Source: JACJWR01 sp964627505 (GTDB taxonomy: Bacteria; Actinomycetota; Actinomycetes; S36-B12; UBA10799). Taken from it: DNA of 6,702 bases. The notes under the pieces are model-generated. The model had not been told where the DNA came from. It did no database searches and saw nothing but the letters and a program-made list of their open reading frames with translations. The stretch spans positions 1 through 6,702 of the forward strand of contig CAZVKB010000141.1 of NCBI GenBank assembly GCA_964627505.1, written 5' to 3'. The translations under genes were made by a program, and so were the position numbers. Shown here piece after piece: positions 1 through 5,583 of the stretch (position 1 is the first letter of the stretch; every line of letters begins with the position of its first letter).

Positions 1-242
1 CGCAACACGCTTGTATCCACCAGACCCGCCTGCGCCAATTCCCAACAGAAGTCGAAGCCCTTCTCCCGATGGGCCGCCAACTTGACCAAAACGAGGTCAT
101 GCGGGTCCAAGCAACGCGCCTCCGCTGGTACCGACGCCGAAACGTCGAAGCGCACCAATCGGCCCTGCCACACAGGACCCGGCACGGCAGTGCCGGTGGT
201 GATCGAATCCGAAGCCGCCTCGTGCAGACGCGATTCACTCAT
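1..242 (-). CDS. DUF6036-like (nucleotidyltransferase-type) C-terminal fragment, partial
   Basis: An open frame of 80 codons starts at ATG 242-240 and runs off the left edge without a stop. The recognisable block is W-Q-G-R-L-V-R-F-D, then C-L-D-P-H-D-L-V-L-V-K-L-A-A-H-R-E-K, then A-G-L-V-D. This resembles the C-terminal half of DUF6036 proteins, often described as nucleotidyltransferase-like and sometimes linked to toxin-antitoxin loci. Only about 28 residues precede this block, whereas from memory the family has a much longer N-terminal domain, so the gene looks 5'-truncated. An in-frame TAG six codons upstream rules out a longer N-terminus in this frame. The ATG overlaps the upstream frame's stop by one base (TGATG), which suggests translational coupling. 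The family call rests on remembered motifs and the function is not established. Confidence 0.5.
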   Translation of the reverse strand, partial: MSESRLHEAASDSITTGTAVPGPVWQGRLVRFDVSASVPAEARCLDPHDLVLVKLAAHREKGFDFCWELAQAGLVDTSVL

Positions 243-400
243 CAGCCTTGACGATCGCTACACACCAGAAACAACAGTTCTCGCCGGCCCCGGCGTACCT
301 CCGACGTGCGAACCTCATCGAGTGTGGTGTGAGGCAGACCGTCAGCGATCAACGGGGCGATAGCCTCGGATGCCTCAAGGATCAGTTCACGTCGTGACAA
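242..400 (-). pseudogene. Short frame resembling a TetR-family N-terminal HTH remnant
   Basis: This 52-codon minus-strand frame opens at TTG 400-398 (an in-frame TGA lies two codons upstream) and stops at TGA 244-242. It begins S-R-R-E-L-I-L-E-A-S-E-A-I-A, continues to D-G-L-P-H-T-T-L-D-E-V-R, and ends L-L-F-L-V-C-S-D-R-Q-G. This tracks the TetR N-terminal pattern: helix 1 with R..IL.AA, then G...TTLD.VR, a recognition helix, and a Y/F-containing end followed by SDRQ. No ligand-binding domain follows; the frame stops and immediately overlaps the next start. I read it as a truncated regulator whose 3' part was lost, perhaps in the event that joined it to the DUF6036-like fragment. It could instead be a small unrelated protein; the similarity is by eye only. 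Confidence 0.4.
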
Positions 401-574
401 CTCTCACCCCACCGCTGAACCCCCTAAGGTGGCGCCGCGTACACCCACTATCGCACCCAGCCGCAAAGAGACGGCCCCAACAAGTGTCGGGGCCGTCGGG
501 CTGAGGGTCATCCCCCCAGCGTGGTACGTTCACCATACGCCGAAGTCGTCCTGGAGGGGAAGAGCGACTCGCTA
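401..574. other. Intergenic region between divergent genes
   Basis: This separates the minus-strand TetR-like frame from the plus-strand NYN start at 575. Apart from the hairpin at 470-497 it holds a weak inverted repeat (TGGT at 522-525, ACCA at 532-535, 6-nt loop, within 519-540) that could be an operator but is too short to call. A GGAGG-like stretch at 553-559 lies about 15 nt before the NYN ATG, farther than a usual ribosome binding site. I see no tRNA or other RNA gene. Confidence 0.35.
470..497 (-). terminator. Hairpin, probable terminator for leftward transcription
   Basis: GACGGCCCC (470-478) pairs with GGGGCCGTC (489-497), a 9-bp GC-rich stem with a 10-nt loop. Read on the minus strand the stem is followed by TCTCTTTG, a modest T-rich tract; read on the plus strand it is followed by CGGGCTGAG with no T run. 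It would therefore stop transcripts moving left, such as any that leave the rit operon beyond 722. The T tract is imperfect. Confidence 0.5.
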
Positions 575-607
575 ATGATCCGCGTTTTCGTTTTCGTCGA
601 CGGCTTC
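575..607 (+). pseudogene. NYN-domain gene, 5' fragment (codons 1-11) interrupted by RIT element
   Basis: ATG 575 opens M-I-R-V-F-V-F-V-D-G-F, the first beta strand and the first conserved acidic residue (Asp9 in V-D-G-F) of a NYN/LabA-type PIN-like nuclease domain. The next expected residues, N-L-Y, are absent here: the frame enters the mobile element and ends at TGA 680-682 after about 35 codons. The missing residues appear at 4068 on the far side of the element, in the same strand and phase. NYN proteins are predicted metal-dependent RNases. The fragment is non-functional by itself. The upstream purine-rich GGAGG is rather far from the ATG, but no nearer in-frame start gives the family N-terminus. 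Confidence 0.8.
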
Positions 608-613
608 ACGCTC
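608..613. other. Left junction hexamer (putative coupling/overlap sequence)
   Basis: ACGCTC lies between the last intact NYN codon (TTC, 605-607) and the outermost left arm TTATGCCGA (614-622). It occupies the place of AACCTC, found at the right junction and expected to encode Asn-Leu of the NYN motif. The two differ at positions 2 and 3. A six-base spacer next to an arm fits a tyrosine recombinase strand-exchange region. Its role is inferred. Confidence 0.55.
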
Positions 614-648
614 TTATGCCGACGTCGGCATAACAGTGTTTATGCCGA
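614..648. repeat. Left-end arm array: 20-bp palindrome plus facing arm
   Basis: TTATGCCGA (614-622), CG, and TCGGCATAA (625-633) form a perfect 20-bp palindrome. The second arm then faces TTATGCCGA at 640-648 across the hexamer CAGTGT (634-639), giving a 9-6-9 inverted site. This geometry equals what joining the two element ends across a six-base overlap would produce. The right end has no equivalent outside its inverted repeat. Confidence 0.75.
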
Positions 649-677
649 TCTTCCGGTTATGCCGATGTGTGGTGCAT
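639..677. repeat. Left terminal inverted repeat (IRL)
   Basis: These 39 bp are the exact reverse complement of 4030-4068. They contain two direct copies of TTATGCCGA (640-648 and 657-665) with starts 17 bp apart. Partial similarity between the ends continues inward for about 40 bp with one indel. Confidence 0.92.
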
Positions 678-712
678 CGTGACTGGTCGGGGCTTGATCC
701 AGGGGTTGGATA

Positions 713-721
713 TCGGCATAT
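713..721. repeat. Internal inverted arm, left end
   Basis: TCGGCATAT is the arm in reverse orientation with one mismatch, immediately before the ritC stop at 722-724. It mirrors the internal arm at 3985-3993 on the right, with nearly equal distance to the outer arm (81 versus 82 bp). It is probably a recombinase binding site. Confidence 0.55.
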
Positions 722-1711
722 TCAGAGGTTTGCGAGCCAGGTAAGAATGTCCGGCTCGGGGCGGTATATCCCGGGTTCGGTGTTCGGGGGGCGGGTGCGA
801 TCGATCGCTGCCTGTTTGATGGCCATGTCTGCGTGCAGGTAGGCGTCGGTGGACTGAGTTCGTTGATGTCCGAGCCAGAGGGCGATGACGGAGATGTCGA
901 CGCCTTCAGCGAGAAGGTTCATGGCGGCGGTGTGTCGCAGGGTGTGCATGGTGACGTGCTTGTCGGCCAGGCTCGCGCAGGCTGCTGCTGCCGAGTGGAC
1001 GTGGACCGCGAGCCGATGCTCGAGGGCGTCACGGGAGAGTTGCTGGCCGTGGGGGCCGCAGAACAGCGCGTCGCCGGGCCGGGTGTTGCGTTCGGCGAGG
1101 TAGGCGGTCATCACGGCGACGGTGGTCGAGGTCAGTGGTGTTGATCGTGTGCGGCGGCCCTTGCCGGTGCAGGTGACGTTCGCCCCGGTGCCGGTGTGTA
1201 GGTCTGGGCAGGTCAGGGAGCATAGCTCGCTGATGCGTAGCCCGGTCTGGATCGCCAGGACGAGCAGGGCGTGGTCGCGTCGTCCGGTCCACCGGCTGCG
1301 GTCCGGTGCTGCGATCAGGGCGTCGGCCTCGCTGGTGGTGAGGAACTCCAGCATCGGTTTGGGGTGACGTTTGGGTGGGATCGCGAGCACGCGGGAGATC
1401 GTCGCGGCATGGTCGAGGTGGTCGATCATGGCGTGGGCGAGCACGGCACGGATCGCCGACAGTCGGGCGTTGCGGGTGGCGACGCTGTTGCCGCGATCGT
1501 GTTCCAGATAGTCGAGGAACGCTGTGACGGCCTCGGCATGAATGTTGTTGAAGTCGATGTTCTCAGCCCGCGTGTTGGTGCTGGCCGCGAGGAACGTGAT
1601 CAGCAGGCGCCAGGTGTCCCGGTAGGCGGCGATGGTGTGCCCTGAGAGGTCTCGCTGGGTGTGGGCGAACACCGTGAAGTAGGTCTGCAGCTGTGCTGCC
1701 AGCGCATTCAT
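722..1711 (-). CDS. ritC: Tyrosine recombinase, third gene of the RIT trio (RitC-like)
   Basis: This intact 329-residue protein starts at ATG 1711-1709 and ends at TGA 724-722. It has the two-domain integrase layout. An N-terminal SAM-like core-binding domain spans roughly residues 5-105 (T-R-N-A-R-L-S-A-I-R near 79-88). The catalytic domain, from about 120, has Arg159 in G-L-R-I-S-E-L, Lys184 in G-K-G-R-R, His256 and Arg259 in H-T-L-R-H, His282 in W-L-G-H, and the nucleophile Tyr291 nine residues later in D-A-Y-L-H-A-D. All active-site residues are present, so it should cut and rejoin DNA through a 3'-phosphotyrosine intermediate. Its start overlaps the expected ritB stop by one base (TGATG), implying coupled translation. 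The frame is continuous with the shifted ritB frame. The symbol follows RIT nomenclature by position. Confidence 0.88.
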   Translation of the reverse strand: MNALAAQLQTYFTVFAHTQRDLSGHTIAAYRDTWRLLITFLAASTNTRAENIDFNNIHAEAVTAFLDYLEHDRGNSVATRNARLSAIRAVLAHAMIDHLDHAATISRVLAIPPKRHPKPMLEFLTTSEADALIAAPDRSRWTGRRDHALLVLAIQTGLRISELCSLTCPDLHTGTGANVTCTGKGRRTRSTPLTSTTVAVMTAYLAERNTRPGDALFCGPHGQQLSRDALEHRLAVHVHSAAAACASLADKHVTMHTLRHTAAMNLLAEGVDISVIALWLGHQRTQSTDAYLHADMAIKQAAIDRTRPPNTEPGIYRPEPDILTWLANL

Positions 1712-2644
1712 CAGGATTGTCCTTCCAAGGATGCGGGTTCGAGTCGTCCGGCTGCGGCGGCGAGGAGTTCGGGAACGGCGGATAGGTACCAGTAGGTGTG
1801 GTGGGGCGGTGTGGCCGAGCCAGGTCGCCAGCAGCGTCAGGGTGCGGGCGGGGTCGGTATCCTCGCGGGTGTAGGCGGCGACCATGTGCCCGGTGGCGAA
1901 GGTGTGCCGAAGGTCATGTAGGCGCGGGCGTCGCTGTCCTGGCGGGGCCATCTCCAGGGCGTCGACGAGCGCCCGGAAGTGCTGCTCGATCGAGCCGACG
2001 GTGATTCCTCGGCCTCGACTGTTCACGAAGATCGGCCCAGTTGGGGACGGCTGCAGCGCCATCCGCTGCGGCAGGTTGAGGTATTCCACGAGCGCATTCG
2101 TGGTGCTCGGGTCCAACGGTACGAGCCTGTCCAGCTGAGTCTTGCTCCCATGCACGGTCAGAACGTTGCCGGTGATGTCGAGGTCCGCCACCGTCAGCCC
2201 GATCGCTTCTCCGATCCGCAGGCCGGTGGCAGCGATCAGACCGATGAGGGTGCCCATCGTGGCTGCCACCCGGACGTTGGCGAAGAACAACGGGCACGCA
2301 ACCAGCAGGTGGTTCAGATCGGACTGGGAGTAGATGAACGGGTCGCGTCTGGTGGTGCGCGCCGGCAGCAGTACGGCGGGGATGACTGGGACGATGCCGT
2401 CGCGGGCATTGAGCCAGGCGGCGAATGGGCGCACGGCGGTCAGGCGCTGGGACCACCACACGGGCGCAGCCCCGGGCCGGTCGCACGCCCACTGCACGGC
2501 GTCATCGATGGTGAACGCCTCGGTTTTGCCGTGGGCTTGCAGCCAGCCGCAGAACTGGCGCAGCAGGGGCTCAGTCGTCTTCAACTTGAAACCGCGTGCG
2601 CGTCGCTGGGTCAGGTAGACGTCGACGTCGTCGTGAAGGCTCAT
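1711..2644 (-). pseudogene. ritB: Tyrosine recombinase, second gene of the RIT trio (RitB-like), frameshifted
   Basis: It starts at ATG 2644-2642, overlapping the ritA stop by four bases (ATGA). The core-binding domain lies around residues 1-100. The catalytic domain shows Arg143 in A-T-G-L-R-I-G-E-A, Lys168 in G-S-K-T, His243 and Arg246 in H-D-L-R-H-T-F, and His278 in W-L-G-H-T. After L-G-H-T-A-P-P-H, near 1795-1806, the frame changes. Restoring two bases (AC in an AC-rich run) yields H-T-Y-W-Y-L-S-A-V-P-E-L-L, the usual C-terminus with the nucleophile at Tyr287, and a 311-residue protein stopping at TGA 1713-1711. The sequence as given lacks the nucleophile and reads on into ritC, forming a 640-codon fused frame. 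Either a real mutation or a sequencing error is possible. The N-terminus is intact and the codon phase before the shift is clear. Confidence 0.85.
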
Positions 2645-3934
2645 CGCGGTAGCTGCCCAAAGGGCACGGTGAGGGTGCGCAGCGAAGCCAGATCGGTCCG
2701 CGCGTAGACACCGGTGCTGGCCGCGATCTGATGCCCGAGGAGTTCCTGGGCCTCGACCAGTGTCCCGCCGGCGGCGATAACGTTCATCGCTGCGGTGTGC
2801 CGCAGCCGGTGGGCGTGGACCACGCCGAGCCCGGCCGCCTCGGCGCGGTGTTTGACGATATCGGAAATCCCCGCACTGCTCAGAGCCCCGATCGGTGCCC
2901 GCAGCCGCACGAACAACGCCCTCCCGGCAGCGTCTGGGGGACGTACGTGCAGCCATGCGACCAACGCACGCCCAACGTCGGCCGGGATCGGCAGCGTCAA
3001 CCGTCGCGGCCCCTTACCGATAACCGTCAGCCGACCCGCCGCCCAATCGACATCGTCCAGACTCAGGCCCGCGGCCTCCCCAGCGCGCAGCCCGAGGCGC
3101 CACAACACGGTGATCACCGCCCGGTCCCGAACCCCGACGACCGTCGCGGGACTACACGCCGCCACCAGCGCCTCGATCGCAGCTAGAGATAGACCGCGCG
3201 GCAGCATGGCCCGCGTGCCCCGGGTGCGCAGAATCCCGCCGGTCAGGTCACGATCCACCCGGCCGGCAGCCAAAGCCCACCGCACCAGCGACCGTGTCGC
3301 GTCGACAAGCAGCGCGCACGACGCCACCGACAACCCTGCCGAGCGCTCGGTGACGAAAGCATTCAGCGCGTCGACATCGCAGCCGCTCCAGTCCACAACG
3401 TCACCGCGCACCAGTGATTCCACGAACGGCGCGACCCAAATCCCCCGGTGACCGATACAGCCCTCGCTGATCCCGCGAGTCTCCCNNNNNNNNNNCTGCT
3501 GCTTGCCGGCTGCGCCACCGCGCCCCGGCCCGCTGCCACCGCGCCCACTCCTCCAGTTCATGTCGAGCCACCGCGCTGACCCGGATCGAAGCCCCCGGCC
3601 CCGGGCGTCGAGTCCGCTTACCGACGGGCAGAGCACCCGCCAGCAGACCAGCCTCGGCCAGGAACCGGCGCACCGCCGGAACCCGCACCTCGACGATCAC
3701 ATGCCCTGCGACGCCCGGACCGTACCCGGCCTGGAACGCCTCAACTACCGCCACATTGAGTGCATCAAGCGCGACGTCGTGATCGTCCATCCACGCAATC
3801 AGTCCACGCGCGACCCCCAGAACCTGGGGAACCATCACGTCCGAATACCCCTCGACCGCCAGCCACGCCGAGAGGCGTTCCATCACAGTTCCCGCGAACG
3901 GCCCTCGAGTCGTCGCGGGCATCACTCTCTTCAT
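2641..3934 (-). CDS. ritA: Tyrosine recombinase, first gene of the RIT trio (RitA-like), split by assembly gap
   Basis: It begins at ATG 3934-3932 behind a strong GGAGG and ends at TGA 2643-2641. The first 146 codons (start M-K-R-V-M-P) run to the N gap at 3486-3495. After the gap the protein continues in another frame as about 280 residues, including A-P-F-V-E-S-L-V and D-A-L-N-A-F-V-T-E. Its catalytic signatures are G-L-R-A-G-E-A-A-G-L (Arg), G-K-G-P-R-R (Lys), H-R-L-R-H-T-A-A-M (His/Arg), L-L-G-H (His), and S-T-G-V-Y-A-R-T-D with the nucleophilic Tyr nine residues after that His. The product is about 430 residues, with an N-terminal extension before the core-binding domain. The frame change is explained by the arbitrary gap length. 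It is first in the operon and sits next to the right end, whose arms overlap its likely promoter region. Confidence 0.85.
3486..3495. other. Assembly gap (10 N) inside ritA
   Basis: Ten Ns separate the two ritA frames. Coding bases before (439) and after (845) the gap sum to a multiple of three, so the true gap must itself be a multiple of three. Ten is therefore a placeholder. Confidence 0.9.
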
Positions 3935-3942
3935 GATTAAAA

Positions 3943-3947
3943 CCTCC
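3943..3947 (-). promoter_or_regulatory. Ribosome binding site of ritA
   Basis: GGAGG on the minus strand lies 8 nt before ATG 3934-3932. It is the clearest Shine-Dalgarno in the window and fixes this start. ritB and ritC have no comparable independent site and appear to depend on stop-start coupling. Confidence 0.75.
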
Positions 3948-3984
3948 GAATAGACAAGTATTCGCAGGTTCCCACCCCCGACAG

Positions 3985-4005
3985 TTATGCCGATATAGTC
4001 GGCAA
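3985..4005. repeat. Internal arm and imperfect palindrome, right end
   Basis: TTATGCCGA (3985-3993) is followed by a partial inverted copy, TCGGCAA (3999-4005). The site lies between the right inverted repeat and the ritA start, about 50 bp upstream of the ATG, so a protein bound here could both bend the end for recombination and repress ritA. That regulatory role is inferred. Confidence 0.5.
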
Positions 4006-4029
4006 CCGACTACGCCACCGCCAGCGACC

Positions 4030-4068
4030 ATGCACCACACATCGGCATAACCGGAAGATCGGCATAAA
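4030..4068. repeat. Right terminal inverted repeat (IRR)
   Basis: These 39 bp exactly reverse-complement 639-677, with reversed arms at 4042-4050 and 4059-4067. The outermost arm ends one base before the AAC codon that resumes the NYN gene; base 4068 is shared with that codon. Confidence 0.92.
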
Positions 4069-4073
4069 ACCTC
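4068..4073. other. Right junction hexamer (putative target-derived overlap)
   Basis: AACCTC directly abuts the outermost right arm and encodes Asn-Leu in phase with the NYN gene, so it probably belongs to the original target. Its left counterpart ACGCTC differs at two of six positions. Confidence 0.55.
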
Positions 4074-4420
4074 TACTTTGGGTTACGCCAGTGGTCCGGT
4101 CGAGAGCACCTTTGGCTCGATCTTCAGGCCATGTCCGAAGACTTGCTCAAGCCGCGGCAAGTGCTGGTCTCAGTCACGTACTTCACCGCCATGGTGCGCA
4201 ATGATCCCGACGGACTACGGCGCCAGGACCTCTACCATCAAGCCCTCACGAGCCACTGCCCGAAGGTGAAGATTGAACGGGGCCATTTCCAGGCAGCATC
4301 GCGACGATGCATCGCCTGCGGTGCCCGAACAGCGTCCTACGAAGAGAAGCAATCTGATGTAAGCCTTGGCGTTGCACTTGTGGAGGGCGCGGCCAAGCAT
4401 GCGTTCGACTTGGCGCTCGT

Positions 4421-4430
4421 NNNNNNNNNN
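4421..4430. other. Assembly gap (10 N) inside the NYN gene
   Basis: The frame before the gap and the frame after it are out of phase if the gap is ten bases. A true gap of 23 nt would restore phase and supply V-I-S-x-D-S-D-L-I-P-A as expected for the family. Confidence 0.8.
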
Positions 4431-4610
4431 TCCCCGCCTTCCGATCGGCAAGACGAGTCAACTCGGGAATCAGGATCATCTCGGTGTTTCCTCCCAACCG
4501 GGTCAGTGATTCTCTCCGTCGGGAGGCCGACGGCTACCTCGCGCTGGGCAAGTCGCGGATTCGCAGAAGCCAGTTGCCCGAGCACATCAGCAGCCCTCAC
4601 GGGCCGATAC

Positions 4611-5225
4611 TCAAGCCTGCCGAATGGAATTGAAGATCGTGGGACTCGGGTCGCCCTCGGGGGCCAGGGTCGCAAGCTTCCACCGGTAGAGAAGGCGCGG
4701 CTCGTCGCGCGTGTATGCCCGCCCCATATTCGTGCCCCTACAACGGCGTCGCAGCGACGAGGTCCGGGCTCACCCCAGGGTTCTGGAGCACGGTGTCCGA
4801 ATAGGCGCGAATCAGACGGCCAAGCATGAAGCTGGCCCGCTCCGAGAACCGGTGTTCACCCATCGGTTCCACATGGTCAGTACGCCTGACCACGATCCGA
4901 TTGCTCGAGGTATAACGCAGATCGGGCAAGCCCAAACTCTCGGCCATAGCACTCAATTGGGCGGCGTGCGCGCGGATCACTTGCTCATCGGCCCAGGGAA
5001 GGTCGTCGTACGAGACACAGTCGGCAGGCATGACAAGACGGCACGACGAATCCGCATCGAGACCCTTCGGGATATCCACAGCCCCAGCACCGGCCCCATC
5101 CCGTTCGCCCGCTGCAGGCCACTCGCCCTAACAACATGGACGAGAGCGGCGGCAAGGCCCTCACGCCAAGCAATCCGACGGTCGGACCCTCGGGTGTGGC
5201 CTCCCCCTGGAAGACCTCGGACGGC
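4611..5225 (-). pseudogene. Unrecognised gene in three frames (frameshifted)
   Basis: Three adjoining minus-strand stretches read as one protein. The first, about 5190-5085, includes R-R-I-A-W-R-E-G-L-A-A-A-L-V and A-N-G-M-G-P-V-L-G-L. The second, 5079-4738 (113 codons from a GTG), includes D-I-P-K-G-L-D-A-D, D-D-L-P-W-A-D-E-Q and N-P-G-V-S-P-D-L-V-A-A-T-P-L, then TAG. The third, 4727-4611 (38 codons), is M-G-R-A-Y-T-R-D-E-P-R-L-L-Y-R-W-K to S-I-R-Q-A, then TGA. Each joint needs only a small indel. I do not recognise the family. The 3' end overlaps the NYN 3' end by 23 bp on the opposite strand. The 5' limit is uncertain because the region meets the DUF429 start. It is either a decayed gene or one damaged by sequencing errors. 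Confidence 0.45.
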
Positions 5226-5230
5226 ACGCC

Positions 5231-5583
5231 ATGACCACCGCCAGAGGCGCCCAGTGGGTTCTCGGTGCCGATGTCTGCCGCGGCAGTTGGGCCGGGATCA
5301 TGGGGACGGCATCACCATCATCGGACTGGTCGACGCCGCCAACACGGTCGGCGTCGTGGAGGTGGTCGCGATCGACATCCCGATCGGCCAGCCCGGGGTC
5401 GGCCCACGTCGGGCTAACGATGAGGCGCGGGCGCACGTCGGGCCGCAGGCAGGTGTTGCTGGGTCAGTGATGCGTTCGTCGCGAGCGGCGGTTACGCGCT
5501 GCGATGTCACGGCCGTAGAAGGCCGACTCCGACTGTGCGTAACCGCTGTGCAGCAAAACAGCGCTACTGACTCACCCGCCTAG
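5231..5583 (+). pseudogene. DUF429-domain gene, frameshifted and 3'-degraded
   Basis: ATG 5231 opens M-T-T-A-R-G-A-Q-W-V-L-G-A-D-V-C-R-G-S-W-A-G-I-M, matching the DUF429 start (V-L-G-V-D-x-C-x-G-G-W-x-G). Near 5299-5306 one base appears missing. The shifted frame gives D-G-I-T-I-I-G-L-V, V-V-E-V-V-A-I-D-I-P-I-G-Q-P, and R-R-A-N-D-E-A-R-A-H-V-G-P, which is the family core with A-I-D-I-P-I-G. Past about 5450 the expected S-V-F-x-T-P-V-R block is unrecognisable, and the frame stops at TAG 5581-5583 after about 117 codons, roughly half the usual length. DUF429 proteins have no assigned biochemical role that I can state. The gene is non-functional as given. Confidence 0.65.

Larger units (their letters stand above)
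614..4067 (-). mobile_element. RIT (recombinase-in-trio) element
   Basis: The element contains three consecutive tyrosine recombinase genes on one strand with overlapping stops and starts and no passenger gene, bounded by 39-bp perfect inverted repeats. This is the defining layout of RIT elements. The span is about 3.45 kb including a gap of unknown true length. The boundaries come from two independent lines: inverted-repeat symmetry (outer edges near 639 and 4068), and reconstruction of the interrupted NYN gene, which assigns everything from 608 or 614 to 4067 as inserted. The lines agree at the right end and differ by about 26 bp at the left, where an additional palindromic segment is present. 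Tn554-type elements also use several recombinases, but they encode a third non-recombinase protein and lack such inverted repeats, so RIT fits better. The ritB frameshift and the ritA gap leave current activity uncertain. Confidence 0.88.
4068..4633 (+). pseudogene. NYN-domain (LabA/DUF88-type) gene, 3' fragment with assembly gap
   Basis: Reading from AAC 4068 gives N-L-Y-F-G-L-R-Q-W-S-G, then L-W-L-D-L-Q, S-V-T-Y-F-T-A, a C-I-A-C-G pair of cysteines, and Y-E-E-K-Q-S-D-V with the second conserved acidic residue. After A-F-D-L-A-L-V the N gap at 4421-4430 removes the expected S-x-D-S-D acidic motif. The frame then resumes as A-F-R-S-A-R-R-V, I-I-S-V-F-P-P-N-R, S-D-S-L-R-R-E-A-D and ends K-P-A-E-W-N at TGA 4631-4633. 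This order is that of actinobacterial NYN proteins, predicted metal-dependent RNases. Joined to 575-607 it gives a full-length gene, so only the insertion and the gap break it. An internal ATG at 4131 could start a truncated product lacking the first acidic residue, which would be inactive. Confidence 0.83.

Noticed and set aside
614..721. Short repeats suggesting a CRISPR array or iterons of an origin
   Set aside because: The 9-bp copies change orientation, have irregular spacing, and are mirrored at both ends of the recombinase operon, which identifies them as element-end binding sites. No Cas or replication gene is present.
722..2956. Reading the 744-codon open frame as one genuine giant recombinase
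   Set aside because: The first 104 codons are a shadow of ritA in another frame, and the joint between the two catalytic domains is best explained by a 2-nt deletion that, when restored, gives two standard proteins with overlapping stop and start codons.
833..3940. Many plus-strand open frames opposite the rit genes
   Set aside because: They are antisense shadows typical of high-GC coding DNA, with low-complexity composition and no recognisable motifs, while the minus strand carries full catalytic signatures.
3960..4030. Specific -35/-10 promoter for the rit operon
   Set aside because: Candidate hexamers had wrong spacing or weak matches, so no promoter coordinates are claimed.
614..4067. 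Tn554-type transposon or integrated phage/ICE
   Set aside because: All three genes are full recombinases with no TnpC-like protein or cargo, and the 39-bp terminal inverted repeats fit RIT elements.
4131..4829. Plus-strand 232-codon frame continuing past the gap to 4829
   Set aside because: Only the part before the gap is the NYN protein. After the gap this frame is serine/arginine-rich noise, while another phase gives the conserved NYN C-terminus ending at 4633.
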